A DNA stretch of 64,000 nucleotides, from NCBI GenBank assembly GCA_963627915.1, contig CAVGCY010000056.1:1-64000 (forward strand), given 5' to 3'. This stretch comes from CALACW01 sp963627915. Lineage in GTDB: Bacteria; Bacillota; Clostridia; Oscillospirales; Acutalibacteraceae. Made by a program: the position numbers and the translations under genes. The first letter of the stretch is position 1, and each line of letters opens with the position of its first letter. Positions 51,422 to 59,757 of the stretch are shown here, piece after piece. The notes beneath the pieces were generated by a model that saw only the letters and a list, made by a program, of their open reading frames with translations, was not told the DNA's origin and did not search any database.

Positions 51422-52297
51422 TTACGGCGCGCTCAGCGGGTCAACGGCATTTTTTATCATTCTTGCGCAGTCGGGCTTGTTCATGGAATAGACGTGAATG
51501 TTTGTGACGCCCGAAGCGATGAGATCGAATATCTGGTCTATGCAGTAGTAAATTCCCGCCTGCTTCATCGCCGTCGGATTTGAACCGAATTTGTCCGCTA
51601 TGCGCAGTAATTTTTTCGGAATAAACGAATTTGAAAGAGCCGACGCACGTTCAAGCTGTTTTATGTTCGTAACGGGCATGAAGCCTGCCGTAATCGGTAT
51701 CGTTATACCTGCATTCAGAGCCTCGTCATAGAATTTATAAAATATATCGTTATCAAAAAACATCTGTGTGGTAAAGAAATTGCATCCGGCGTCCTGCTTT
51801 ACTTTAAGGTATGAAATATCCTCTTCACGGCTTGCGCTCTCGGGATGAGTTTCTGGGTAGCACGCGCATCCTATGCAGAAATCGCCGTGCTTTTTTATGT
51901 CCTCGATAAGGTCGGTCGCGTGACGGTACTCGGGCAGAAAATCCGTGCCCGAACCGGCGTCGGGCAGAATATCTCCGCGCAGGGCAAGAATATTTTCTAT
52001 TCCGGTGTTTTTAATCTCGTCGATACGTTTTTCCACGGTTTTTTTTGTTGACGAAATGCATGTCAGGTGCGCAAGGGACGGCACCGAATAGATGTCGTTT
52101 ATGCTTTTTGCAATATTTAATGTATATTCGCTTGTTCCTCCCCCCGCGCCGTATGTGACGGACATGAACGAAGGGTACATCCCGGCAATTTCGCCGACAG
52201 CCTTTTTTACGGAATCGAACGATGAATCCGTTTTAGGCGGGAAAACTTCAAAAGAAAGTGAGATTTTATCGCTTTTTAATATTTCATCAATTCTCAT
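51422..52297 (-). CDS. metF: Methylenetetrahydrofolate reductase
   Basis: Reduces 5,10-methylene-THF to 5-methyl-THF, the methyl donor used by the MetH encoded downstream. The 291-residue TIM-barrel protein has SFEVFPPKTDSS (catalytic Glu), SVTYGAGGGTSEYTLNIA, HLTCISSTKKTVEKRIDEI, ILALRGDILPD and FFTTQMFFDNDIFYKF, all family hallmarks. I chose ATG 52297 because GAGGAG lies nine bases upstream; the frame to 52318 is less likely. In acetogens the same reaction also serves the Wood-Ljungdahl pathway, but the operon mates make methionine synthesis the role here. Confidence 0.93.
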   Translation of the reverse strand: MRIDEILKSDKISLSFEVFPPKTDSSFDSVKKAVGEIAGMYPSFMSVTYGAGGGTSEYTLNIAKSINDIYSVPSLAHLTCISSTKKTVEKRIDEIKNTGIENILALRGDILPDAGSGTDFLPEYRHATDLIEDIKKHGDFCIGCACYPETHPESASREEDISYLKVKQDAGCNFFTTQMFFDNDIFYKFYDEALNAGITIPITAGFMPVTNIKQLERASALSNSFIPKKLLRIADKFGSNPTAMKQAGIYYCIDQIFDLIASGVTNIHVYSMNKPDCARMIKNAVDPLSAP

Positions 52298-52336
52298 AAT
52301 TCTCTCCTCAAAATACAAAAAAACTCTTCCTTATAA

Positions 52337-52365
52337 AATATATCATAAGAAAAAAAGAATGTCTA
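52337..52365 (-). promoter_or_regulatory. Promoter of the metF operon
   Basis: On the minus strand TAGACA (52360-52365), 17 bp, TATATT (52337-52342). There is too little leader for a SAM riboswitch or a methionine T-box. Confidence 0.6.
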
Positions 52366-52384
52366 CTTAATATCGGCAAAAAAA

Positions 52385-52419
52385 AGCGAAAGACGTGATT
52401 TTTTTTCATGTCTTTCGCT
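52385..52419 (-). terminator. Terminator of the radical SAM gene, abutting the MITE
   Basis: AGCGAAAGAC and GTCTTTCGCT form a 10-pair stem with a T-rich loop; the minus-strand T-run follows. The MITE copy begins directly beside it. Confidence 0.75.
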
Positions 52420-52420
52420 A

Positions 52421-52558
52421 TAGCAAAAGAGAGCCGAACCCATAAGGTTTATATCCACCCTCTTTCCGCTTCGACTGCTGACGTATATCAAGGAAAAAAC
52501 CGTTCCCGGAGTCGTGAGCCGGTGCGTTTTGGGCTTATGGAGTTCGACTCTCTTTTGC
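52421..52558. mobile_element. 138-bp shortened copy of the MITE
   Basis: The left 58 bases match the copy at 11613 with one difference (GAGAGCCGAAC for GAGAGTCGAAC); the right part (from TCAAGGAAAAAACCG to CTCTCTTTTGC) also matches. About 141 internal bases are missing. The right TA of the target duplication is lost (GCGAGAAG follows). It sits in the 3' untranslated part of the radical SAM gene, before its terminator, and breaks no gene. Confidence 0.85.
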
Positions 52559-52608
52559 GAGAAGTATACGGAAACTGAACACAACGGGTTTTATATCGTT
52601 CTGTTTTG

Positions 52609-54021
52609 CTATTGCATTTTCGCTTTTCCGCCGTCGCGGTAATACTGCGTGTGGGTTTTTGGGTGAGTTGTCGATTTCCATATTTCGTCGGCAACGCCTT
52701 TCCACTCCATAGCGAACTCGTCGCATCTTCCGCAGAGCGTATCTACGTCCTCGGCTACGATTAAGTCGGTCGATTTTGCGCCTGTTTCCTTAACCATTTT
52801 ACGCAGAATTTCGGGATTTTCAAGCATCGGGCAGGGTCTTAAATGATTGTCATTAAACGGCTGACCCTTTCTGTATGCCGTAAAGAGCGGATTTTTAAGT
52901 CCCTCCAAAAGCGTGTGCGTACGGATATTTGAATCCGAATAATGAATGAACACGCACGGCTCCATATCGCCGTTTGAATTGATATGAAAATAATTGCGTC
53001 CGCCCGCAATGCAGCCGCCGACAAATTCGCCGTCGTCCTGGAAGTCGAAAACAAACATCGGCTTGCCGCCCTTGCCGGCTCTGACCCTACGAATCCAGTA
53101 GTACATGTATTTTCTCTGCGCAGGGGAGGGGATAAGCTCCTTGTCCGCGTCATGTCCGACGGGCATATAGTTGAAATAGAATGCGAATTTTGCGCCCTTT
53201 TCTATCATTAAATCAAGAAAGCTGTCGCTCGTTACGTATTCGTCGTTAAGTCTTGTATAGCATACGGAAAGTCCGAACAGAAGCTTGTTTTTCTTTAAAA
53301 GCTCCATGGCCGACACGGTTTTTTCGTAAACTCCGTCGCCTCTGCGTGCGTCGTTGCTCTCCTTTGTTCCCTCAATACTCAGCGCAAGTATGAGGTTTCC
53401 GACTCTCTTCATCTCGTCGCAGAATGCCTGGTCGACAAGCGTTGAATTTGTATACGCCAGAAATACGCAGTCGGGATTCTGCTCGCAGAGAGTTATAATG
53501 TCGTTTTTTCTGACAAGAGGCTCGCCGCCGGTGTACATATAGACGTGAGTACCCAGCTCCTTGCCCTGTCTTATAACGCTTGCCATCTCGTCAAGCGTGA
53601 GATTCAATTTATGACCGTACTCCGCAGCCCAGCAGCCCTTGCATTTAAGATTGCATGCGCTTGTCGGGTCCATAAGAATAAGCCACGGAATATTACAGTT
53701 AAGTTTTTCCCTGTTGGCTCTAACGGTTTTCGTTCCGACAACTCCGGCGTCGTAAGCCGCTGCCGTCAGAAGCTTTTTGAGAACCGACGGGTCTACGTCG
53801 TTTAATAGATTTTTTATAAGCTTAACGTAGGTATTGTCTTTATCTTTCGCGGCGGCAGCCATCTTTTTAAAATTATCCGACGGAAATATATTGCCGAAGA
53901 ATCGCTGAAGCCTTGCGGCAAAAAGCGGAATGTTCTTATCCGGATCTTTTTTCAGATGATCTACGGCGGCTGAAAGCGTTACGCTCACGGCTTTTCTTGC
54001 TGCGGTGTCTTTAAAGGACAT
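52609..54021 (-). CDS. Radical SAM protein with C-terminal cysteine motif, unknown function
   Basis: A 470-residue cytoplasmic protein. An N-terminal helical region of about 115 residues (AARLQRFFGNIF; DPSVLKKLLTAAAYDAGVVG) precedes the radical SAM core: MDPTSACNLKCKGCWAAEYGHKL (CxxxCxxC), YTGGEPLV and LSIEGTKESNDARRG. Towards the C-terminus GGCIAGGRNYFHINSNGDMEPC and the late CGRC (VDTLCGRCDEF) give extra cysteines, suggesting an auxiliary cluster of SPASM/HpnH-like type. The substrate is unknown. GGGAGG precedes ATG 54021. It is a single gene; the second MITE lies in its 3' end. Confidence 0.75.
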   Translation of the reverse strand: MSFKDTAARKAVSVTLSAAVDHLKKDPDKNIPLFAARLQRFFGNIFPSDNFKKMAAAAKDKDNTYVKLIKNLLNDVDPSVLKKLLTAAAYDAGVVGTKTVRANREKLNCNIPWLILMDPTSACNLKCKGCWAAEYGHKLNLTLDEMASVIRQGKELGTHVYMYTGGEPLVRKNDIITLCEQNPDCVFLAYTNSTLVDQAFCDEMKRVGNLILALSIEGTKESNDARRGDGVYEKTVSAMELLKKNKLLFGLSVCYTRLNDEYVTSDSFLDLMIEKGAKFAFYFNYMPVGHDADKELIPSPAQRKYMYYWIRRVRAGKGGKPMFVFDFQDDGEFVGGCIAGGRNYFHINSNGDMEPCVFIHYSDSNIRTHTLLEGLKNPLFTAYRKGQPFNDNHLRPCPMLENPEILRKMVKETGAKSTDLIVAEDVDTLCGRCDEFAMEWKGVADEIWKSTTHPKTHTQYYRDGGKAKMQ

Positions 54022-54183
54022 ATTTGTTACCTCCCGGCGGTAAACCGCCATTGTGTAATAGTTTATCATAATGTCATCCTAATGTAAATATGTAAACTCA
54101 ATTTAAATATGCCTATACCGTTGTAAAAAAAATGTACAAAAGGGACAGAATGTTGAAAAAAATAAAAAAACAATAATTTACAG

Positions 54184-54210
54184 AATGTAAATCATTCAAT
54201 GTAAATCATT
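54184..54210. repeat. Short direct repeat upstream of the radical SAM gene
   Basis: AATGTAAATCATT occurs twice with one intervening base (54184-54196 and 54198-54210), between the hpf terminator hairpin and the radical SAM promoter region. Possible binding site. Confidence 0.35.
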
Positions 54211-54222
54211 GCAGACAATTTA

Positions 54223-54245
54223 GCGGAGCGGTTTTGCCGCTCCGC
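54223..54245 (-). terminator. Hairpin after hpf
   Basis: GCGGAGCGG and CCGCTCCGC, nine pairs around five bases. The minus-strand T-run is weak. Confidence 0.55.
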
Positions 54246-54295
54246 AGATATTTATTTTCGGTTCGTTTCCGTTTTCGTTCCTGCTCCGGCGGGGA

Positions 54296-54823
54296 TCAGC
54301 CGTCCTCAGGCTCGATAAGTCCGTATCCTCCGTCCGTTCTCCTGTATACGACGTTTATAACGCCCGTATCGGAATTTCTGAACATGTAAAACTCATGTCC
54401 GAGCATGTTCATCTGGAGTATAGCCTCCTCTGTGCTCTCGGGTTTGACGGAAATAGCCTTTGTGCGTACGAGGTCGTATTCTCTCTCCTCCTCGATTGCC
54501 TCCTCGGCGTTGAGCGAATCGAAATCGCCGGTGCGGATACGTTTTTCAAGCTTTGTCTTGTTTTTGCGTATCTTGCGGATGAGAGTGTCCACGCATTTGT
54601 CGAGAGCCTCGTTAAGTTCGTCTGCGCGTTCCTGCGCTCTGAAAATCATGCCGTTGTTGTTGACGGTGATTTCGACGATTTTACATGATTTTTCAACGGT
54701 TGCGGTGACTTTTGCCTCAGCCTCGCCGCCGAAAAACTTGTCAAGCTTGGCAAGCTTTTTCTCCGCTCTCTCCTTAAAATTTTCTCTCGGCGTACATTTG
54801 CGTCCGATAACAGTGATGAGCAT
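54296..54823 (-). CDS. hpf: Ribosome hibernation-promoting factor, long form
   Basis: Pairs ribosomes into inactive 100S dimers in stationary phase. The 175-residue protein has the N-terminal HPF/YfiA domain (VIGRKCTPRENFKERAEKKLAKLDKFF; VEITVNNNGMIFRAQERADELNEALD) and the separate C-terminal dimerisation domain (KTKLEKRIRTGDF linker; SVKPESTEEAILQMNMLGHEFYMFRNSDTG; VVYRRTDGGYGLIEP). That is the long form, normal for Firmicutes. AAAGGGGATG precedes the ATG. It is transcribed alone, with a 176-base gap to recG. Confidence 0.95.
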   Translation of the reverse strand: MLITVIGRKCTPRENFKERAEKKLAKLDKFFGGEAEAKVTATVEKSCKIVEITVNNNGMIFRAQERADELNEALDKCVDTLIRKIRKNKTKLEKRIRTGDFDSLNAEEAIEEEREYDLVRTKAISVKPESTEEAILQMNMLGHEFYMFRNSDTGVINVVYRRTDGGYGLIEPEDG

Positions 54824-54999
54824 AAATACATCCCCTTTGCGTGTGTGATGGAAAAACAGGCTTTGATAATAATATCGCCGCCTTTTGTTTTTCTATTCAT
54901 ATTATACTACACTTGTTAATAAAAGTAAAGATGTATTAGGCAAAAATATATATAAATTTTTATTAAAAAATGATAATTTTATGCTAAGTGCATTACAAT

Positions 55000-57045
55000 T
55001 TAATTTAATCCGCCCGAGCCGAGGGACGCAAACATTTTATATACCATTCGTTTTATTAATTTATTTTCATCTTTTTCGAGTTTTTTGTCGTTTGACAATA
55101 TTTTTTCGGCTTCGTTTTTCGCCTCAAATAATATTTTTGTATCGTCCGTCAGCGAAGCTAACTTCATTTCGGGCAGTCCGTGCTGACGTTCGCCGAGGAA
55201 GTCGCCCGGACCTCTTAATTTCAAATCCTCGTCCGCTATTTTAAACCCGTCGTTTGTTTTGCATATAACGGACAGTCTGTGCTTCGTTTCGTCGTTTTGA
55301 ACGTCGGAAACGAGAATGCACGTCGACTTGTACCGGCCTCTGCCGATACGTCCCCTGAGCTGGTGAAGCTGGGAGAGTCCGAACCGCTCGGCGTTTTCAA
55401 TAACCATCAAGGCGGCGTTCGGCACGTCAATTCCGACCTCGATTACGACCGTCGATATGAGAATATTTATTTCGCCCGATGAAAAACGCTTCATTATTTC
55501 ATCCTTTTCGGCATTTTTCATTTTGCCGTGCAGAAGTCCGACGTTCAAATCCGGAAAAACGGATCTCTTCAGCTTTTCGTAATATTTGTTAGCGGATATT
55601 AATCCTTCTTCACCGTCCTCGTTTTCGTCAATCAGCGGACAGACAATATATACCTGCCTGCCCTCGGAAACGTGCTTTCGTATAAATTTATAAATCCGTT
55701 CATGATACGACGAGGTTACGAGATATGTTTCGACAGGCGCCCTGCCCTTCGGCAGCTCGTCGATTACCGAAACGTCCAAATCGCCGTAGACGATAAGTCC
55801 GAGCGTGCGGGGAATGGGCGTTGCCGACATGATGAGCGTGTGGGGATTACGCCCCTTTGCGCTTAATTTCGCCCGCTGTTTTACGCCGAAACGGTGCTGT
55901 TCGTCCGTAATTACAAGTCCCGGATTCAAAAATTTAACGCTGTCCTGAATTATCGCATGAGTGCCTATAAGCAGATTCGTTTCGCCCGATATAAGCGATT
56001 CTTTTATATCTTTTTTCTGCTTCGCCTTTACAGCCGAGGTCAGAAGCGATATTTTTATTTGAGAACCCAGGAGCATTGAGAGCGAGTCCGCGTGCTGACA
56101 GGCTAAAACCTCGGTCGGAGCCATCAGCGCGCACTGATACCCGTTTTTGACGGCGGAATAAATGAGAGCTGCGGCAACCGCTGTTTTTCCCGAGCCGACG
56201 TCGCCCTGCAAAAGGCGGTTCATTGGGGAATCCGAACGCATATCCGTCATGCATTCTGTTATGCAGCGTTTCTGCGCGTTCGTAAGATCAAACGGCAGAC
56301 GCGATATAAATTCGTCCGTAAAATCTTTTTTTACTCTTACTGCGGTATAGATTGTCCGCTCCGAACCGATAAGCCCCATTCCGAGCTGTAAATATAAAAA
56401 TTCCTCAAAGATAAGACGCTCTTTTGCTTTTTTTAATTCAGAATCGGAGGAGGGAAAATGCATCTGACATATTGATTCGTAAAGACTTGGGAACGAATAT
56501 TTTTTTAAAATACAATCCGGAAGAGGGTCTTTGACAAGTCCCTTTGCAGATTCCAACGCATTGCGTTCGATTCGTTCAAGAGTTCTTGACGAAAGAGATG
56601 AGTTTTGACGGTAAACGGGGCGGAGCTGTTCGTTTGATTTTGAGGCGGGAACGAACTTCGGGGACAGCATTTCCTTATTTAAATATATGTCCTCGGTGAC
56701 CTTGCCGTAGAATAAATATTCTTCGCCCTCGTGAAGCTGATTTACAACATATTTGTTGTTAAAAAAAGTAAGCGTCATAAGAGATTCGGAGTCTGATACG
56801 AGCGTTTTTACAAGACAGCCGTTCTTTGTCTTTTTAAGCTCGGGAACGGTGACAACCTTTGCCTTAACGCACGCGGTTTCACCCGTAACGCACTCCTTTA
56901 TAAGCGAAGTCCTGCTCCAGTCCTCGTATTTTCTCGGATAAAAGGTCAGCATATCGCCGAGCGTTTTTATACCGAACTTTTCGAGCGATTTTGCGCGGAC
57001 TTCCCCCACGCCCTTTATGTACTTTATATTGGAATTTAAATCCAT
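55000..57045 (-). CDS. recG: ATP-dependent DNA helicase RecG
   Basis: Branch-migration helicase for stalled forks and recombination. The 681-residue enzyme has an N-terminal wedge with helix-hairpin-helix start (IKYIKGVGEVRAKSLEKFGI), the OB-fold region, then Walker A LLQGDVGSGKTAVAAALI (about 275), MAPTEVLA, the DEQH box (VITDEQHRFGVKQRAKL), SATPIPRT and the C-terminal motifs IVIEVGIDVPNAALMVI and QLHQLRGRIGRG, complete for the family. CGAGGT is nine bases before the ATG. Its stop is followed by hpf on the same strand. Upstream lies the inserted R-M cassette, beyond which pheST runs the other way. Confidence 0.96.
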   Translation of the reverse strand: MDLNSNIKYIKGVGEVRAKSLEKFGIKTLGDMLTFYPRKYEDWSRTSLIKECVTGETACVKAKVVTVPELKKTKNGCLVKTLVSDSESLMTLTFFNNKYVVNQLHEGEEYLFYGKVTEDIYLNKEMLSPKFVPASKSNEQLRPVYRQNSSLSSRTLERIERNALESAKGLVKDPLPDCILKKYSFPSLYESICQMHFPSSDSELKKAKERLIFEEFLYLQLGMGLIGSERTIYTAVRVKKDFTDEFISRLPFDLTNAQKRCITECMTDMRSDSPMNRLLQGDVGSGKTAVAAALIYSAVKNGYQCALMAPTEVLACQHADSLSMLLGSQIKISLLTSAVKAKQKKDIKESLISGETNLLIGTHAIIQDSVKFLNPGLVITDEQHRFGVKQRAKLSAKGRNPHTLIMSATPIPRTLGLIVYGDLDVSVIDELPKGRAPVETYLVTSSYHERIYKFIRKHVSEGRQVYIVCPLIDENEDGEEGLISANKYYEKLKRSVFPDLNVGLLHGKMKNAEKDEIMKRFSSGEINILISTVVIEVGIDVPNAALMVIENAERFGLSQLHQLRGRIGRGRYKSTCILVSDVQNDETKHRLSVICKTNDGFKIADEDLKLRGPGDFLGERQHGLPEMKLASLTDDTKILFEAKNEAEKILSNDKKLEKDENKLIKRMVYKMFASLGSGGLN

Positions 57046-57112
57046 AAAAACGACCTCGCGGCATACGATATGTATTATTATATATCAAACGGAGTATCTT
57101 TGGCAAGAAAAC

Positions 57113-57135
57113 GCGATAAAATGTTGACAAACATT
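57113..57135. repeat. Left 23-bp direct repeat flanking the R-M cassette
   Basis: GCGATAAAATGTTGACAAAC plus ATT is identical to 59406-59428. It contains the dyad AATGTT-GACA-AACATT and the sequence TTGACA. Repeat boundaries are exact: the bases on both sides differ. Confidence 0.9.
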
Positions 57136-57138
57136 AAA

Positions 57139-57174
57139 AACACATTTGACTCATAGCCACAAGTCAAATGTGTT
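57139..57174 (-). terminator. Terminator of the restriction enzyme gene
   Basis: AAACACATTTGAC and GTCAAATGTGTTT arms; T-run present in both directions. It sits just inside the left direct repeat. Confidence 0.85.
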
Positions 57175-57178
57175 TCAT

Positions 57179-58450
57179 TCATTTTTCTATAATATTCAAT
57201 ATCCAATTAATCCATCCCGTAATTGTAGAAGAACGACGTTCGATGGTACTGCCACCTATATTGCAGATGTTTGATTGTTTCATTAAAGAAACGATCGTAT
57301 TTTTATCAGGCATTTCACCGCTTTTTAAATGTATCTTTAATACTTCATTAAATACCTTATGTTCCAAAATTTTTGATATAATTGCTAGTTGCCGTTCCCT
57401 ATATCTTAATTTTACAATATGCTCTCCCTGTTTTGATAATCTGAAAATTATTTCTTTATTGCTATTCGAAGTTTTTTCAATTAGGCCTAAATAGCGTCCT
57501 GCATCTGTATAATACGATGATTGTCTTTTTTCAAAAGCGTATTTATTTGTAATCTCTTGTAATGACATTGGTCTTTCTGATAACCATTCAATAAGATTCA
57601 CGAGCCTAGGCATACTGTTAGCTTGAGGGAATGGAATATTTATTGGTTCTTGAATTTCAACAGTTCTTCGCAATATATTTTCGATATCATTCAAACTAAT
57701 TTCAGTAGAAATAACATAATTTTTTTGTTTTTTCAGTTGCAAAGAATTATAATCTTTGGGATCCATAAATTCATATTGGTAAAGATAAAATACGCCATTT
57801 GAGAAAATAAGGAATACAGTTTTTATGGGTTTTGTTATTTTTCTTTCCCATGTTCTATATGGGTAATATAGCTGTCTAATTAAAAAATCATCAGACATAT
57901 CTCTTTTTGCTTCAAATAATGAAAGATAGTTAATTCCCTCATACGCAGCATCGATTTCAATCTGTGAATTCAACACACTAACATTCTTTTTTCCTACATT
58001 TGTGTTAATATAGTAATCGAAATCACCGGAACTCATACGTCCCGTAACAGTAGAAACGAGTTCATCATCTTCCAAAAAATCGTCCAAAATAGAACTGGCA
58101 TGTGCATAGTTTAACGCAATCGACTCGCTAAATAAAAATTGAGGTGATAAACTTTGAATATAGTCCGGTGCAGATATTCTTTGCATTTCAAAATTTGGAG
58201 ATTCAAAAGTTTTATATGCAGCAAAACTAGAAATTATATAGTCGCCGCGACTTATTGGGAGAATTGCTAAATTATTAATTTTAAATATATCCGGAAGATT
58301 TATTTCATGGTCGAATTTCGTCATAAGCCTTGGTTCGCGAAATTCTTTTATTTGGTTTGCTGAAATAATAAAATCTCCTTGTTCTTTAATTTTATCAAGA
58401 ATATTGTATTTTTCAAATATGTTATTCCATGCAAAATCATTTTGTGTCAT
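57179..58450 (-). CDS. Putative type II restriction endonuclease
   Basis: A 423-residue protein with no family I can name with certainty. In the middle it carries QIEIDAAYEGINYLSLFEAKRDM, an acidic residue followed by E-A-K as in the PD-(D/E)xK nuclease core, after MSSGDFDYYIN. The C-terminal part looks like winged helices (LQEITNKYAFEKRQSSYYTDAGRYLGLIEK). It overlaps the N6-adenine methylase gene by 14 bases, and that pairing is the main support for a restriction enzyme. The recognition site is unknown. The ribosome site is GGAAGTGAT. Its AT-rich codons match the methylase and not its neighbours. Confidence 0.75.
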   Translation of the reverse strand: MTQNDFAWNNIFEKYNILDKIKEQGDFIISANQIKEFREPRLMTKFDHEINLPDIFKINNLAILPISRGDYIISSFAAYKTFESPNFEMQRISAPDYIQSLSPQFLFSESIALNYAHASSILDDFLEDDELVSTVTGRMSSGDFDYYINTNVGKKNVSVLNSQIEIDAAYEGINYLSLFEAKRDMSDDFLIRQLYYPYRTWERKITKPIKTVFLIFSNGVFYLYQYEFMDPKDYNSLQLKKQKNYVISTEISLNDIENILRRTVEIQEPINIPFPQANSMPRLVNLIEWLSERPMSLQEITNKYAFEKRQSSYYTDAGRYLGLIEKTSNSNKEIIFRLSKQGEHIVKLRYRERQLAIISKILEHKVFNEVLKIHLKSGEMPDKNTIVSLMKQSNICNIGGSTIERRSSTITGWINWILNIIEK

Positions 58451-59279
58451 AATTTATAATAATCACTTCCTCAACATTTCCTCTTTTTAAAGGATTGGAA
58501 TTAATAGATCTTTTTGCGTTTACGGTTTTTATATTATAGTCTTTATACAGATTTTTGATAAACTCTGTTGAAGAATTTGAAAGCATAAATTTTATATGTT
58601 TTTCAGTTAGTTTATCACAACATAATTTCAATCTTTCCTGCTCGATTTTATTAAATCCACCCCTGTTATATCCTGTAAAATTTGAAGTATTAGAAATGGG
58701 ATCATACGGTGGATCTAAATATACAAAACAATCTTTTTTTACTCTATCTAAAGTTTTTTCAAAGTCTTCACAGAAAAACTCAATTTTATTTGAAGAAAAA
58801 TATTTATTTACAGCACGTAATACAGGTTCATTTACTATATTGGGATTTTTATAATGTCCGAACGGTGAATTAAATTCACCTGCTGAGTTAACTCTAAATA
58901 AACCATTAAAACATGTTTTATTTAAATAAATCAGCCTTGACGCAACTTCAATTTTAGATAATGAATTATATTTTTCTTGATTTCTGTCCAAATCTCTGGT
59001 TTTGTAAAAAAAATCTGATGTGTTTTCATACTTTCCCAATGAATCAATCAATTCTTCAACATTATCGCGGATAACTTCATATACTGTCATCAATTCCTTG
59101 TTCAAGTCATTTACAATTGCTTTTTTTGGTTGTATTTTAAACAACAAAGCACCTCCGCCAAGAAATGGCTCACAATATGATGTTATTTTTTTTGGACATA
59201 AAGGGACGATATCGTCTAGAAGTTGACGTTTACCCCCTACCCACTTTACAACCGGAGCAACCAAATTGTTTTTAGACAT
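58437..59279 (-). CDS. DNA adenine N6-methyltransferase, Dam/DpnM type
   Basis: The 280-residue protein transfers methyl from AdoMet to adenine N6. It has the alpha-class order: N-terminal AdoMet motif PVVKWVGGKRQLLDDIVPL with PFLGGGALLF, the target-recognition region in between (FNGLFRVNSAGEFNSPFGHYKNP, a hallmark of the Dam/DpnM/EcoRV group) and the catalytic DPPYDP near 193. Its group recognises GATC, GATATC or related sites; the exact site cannot be read off. It protects host DNA from the restriction enzyme encoded downstream. AAGGAAG precedes ATG 59279. Confidence 0.93.
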   Translation of the reverse strand: MSKNNLVAPVVKWVGGKRQLLDDIVPLCPKKITSYCEPFLGGGALLFKIQPKKAIVNDLNKELMTVYEVIRDNVEELIDSLGKYENTSDFFYKTRDLDRNQEKYNSLSKIEVASRLIYLNKTCFNGLFRVNSAGEFNSPFGHYKNPNIVNEPVLRAVNKYFSSNKIEFFCEDFEKTLDRVKKDCFVYLDPPYDPISNTSNFTGYNRGGFNKIEQERLKLCCDKLTEKHIKFMLSNSSTEFIKNLYKDYNIKTVNAKRSINSNPLKRGNVEEVIIINYDTK

Positions 59280-59405
59280 TAATAATCTTCCTTACTGCTA
59301 TTTTAAAATATTATAACATTGTGTAACATTTTGTGCAATTATAAAAATTACAAAAAATAGATTTCTAACTGTATAAAATATACAAAAATATTTTATACAG
59401 TTGTA

Positions 59406-59428
59406 GCGATAAAATGTTGACAAACATT
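59406..59428. repeat. Right 23-bp direct repeat, overlapping the pheST -35 box
   Basis: Identical to 57113-57135. The TTGACA within it (59417-59422) is the -35 element of the pheST promoter, so the insertion left that promoter usable. Confidence 0.9.
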
Positions 59429-59445
59429 TTTTAATGTGCTAAACT
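59417..59445 (+). promoter_or_regulatory. Promoter of pheST
   Basis: TTGACA (59417-59422), 17 bp, TAAACT (59440-59445). Confidence 0.7.
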
Positions 59446-59469
59446 AACGTTGTCTTAATATGAAAATAA

Positions 59470-59704
59470 CATTGACGGTGTGTAAGTAGCGCCGGCGGAA
59501 AATGCACAGAGAACGGACGTCATCGGCTGTAAGCGTCCCGTATTTCCCCGAATGTGAATTTCAGCACCCGAGTTTTCCGTGAAAAGCGTGACGCGTTAAA
59601 CGGAATGTACCCTCTGCATTAAAGAGGACCGAGAGCGGACATTTTGTCCGAACACGGGTGGTACCGCGGATTTATTACTCCGTCCCGATTTTTCGGGACG
59701 GAGT
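59470..59704 (+). ncRNA. T-box leader (tRNA-Phe sensing) of pheST
   Basis: The T-box core GGGTGGTACCGCGG (59656-59669) is exact. The terminator hairpin ACTCCGTCCCGA/TCGGGACGGAGT (59677-59704) with a T-run follows it. A TTC (Phe) codon in AATTTCAGC upstream, at about 59564, suits the specifier loop. Uncharged tRNA-Phe would favour the antiterminator and expression of pheST. Confidence 0.92.
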
Positions 59705-59757
59705 ATTTTTATTTTCATAACAGAAGTATATTATAAATTATGAAAGGATGTTTCAGC

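Larger units (their letters stand above)
57136..59428. mobile_element. Restriction-modification cassette bounded by 23-bp direct repeats
   Basis: The 2.3-kb block carries the methylase and restriction genes only, is clearly richer in A+T than recG and pheST beside it, and ends in one copy of the 23-bp repeat. Without it recG and pheST would be ordinary divergent neighbours sharing a single copy of the repeat. No transposase or integrase is inside. Insertion with target duplication, or repeat-mediated capture, is inferred. Confidence 0.75.
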
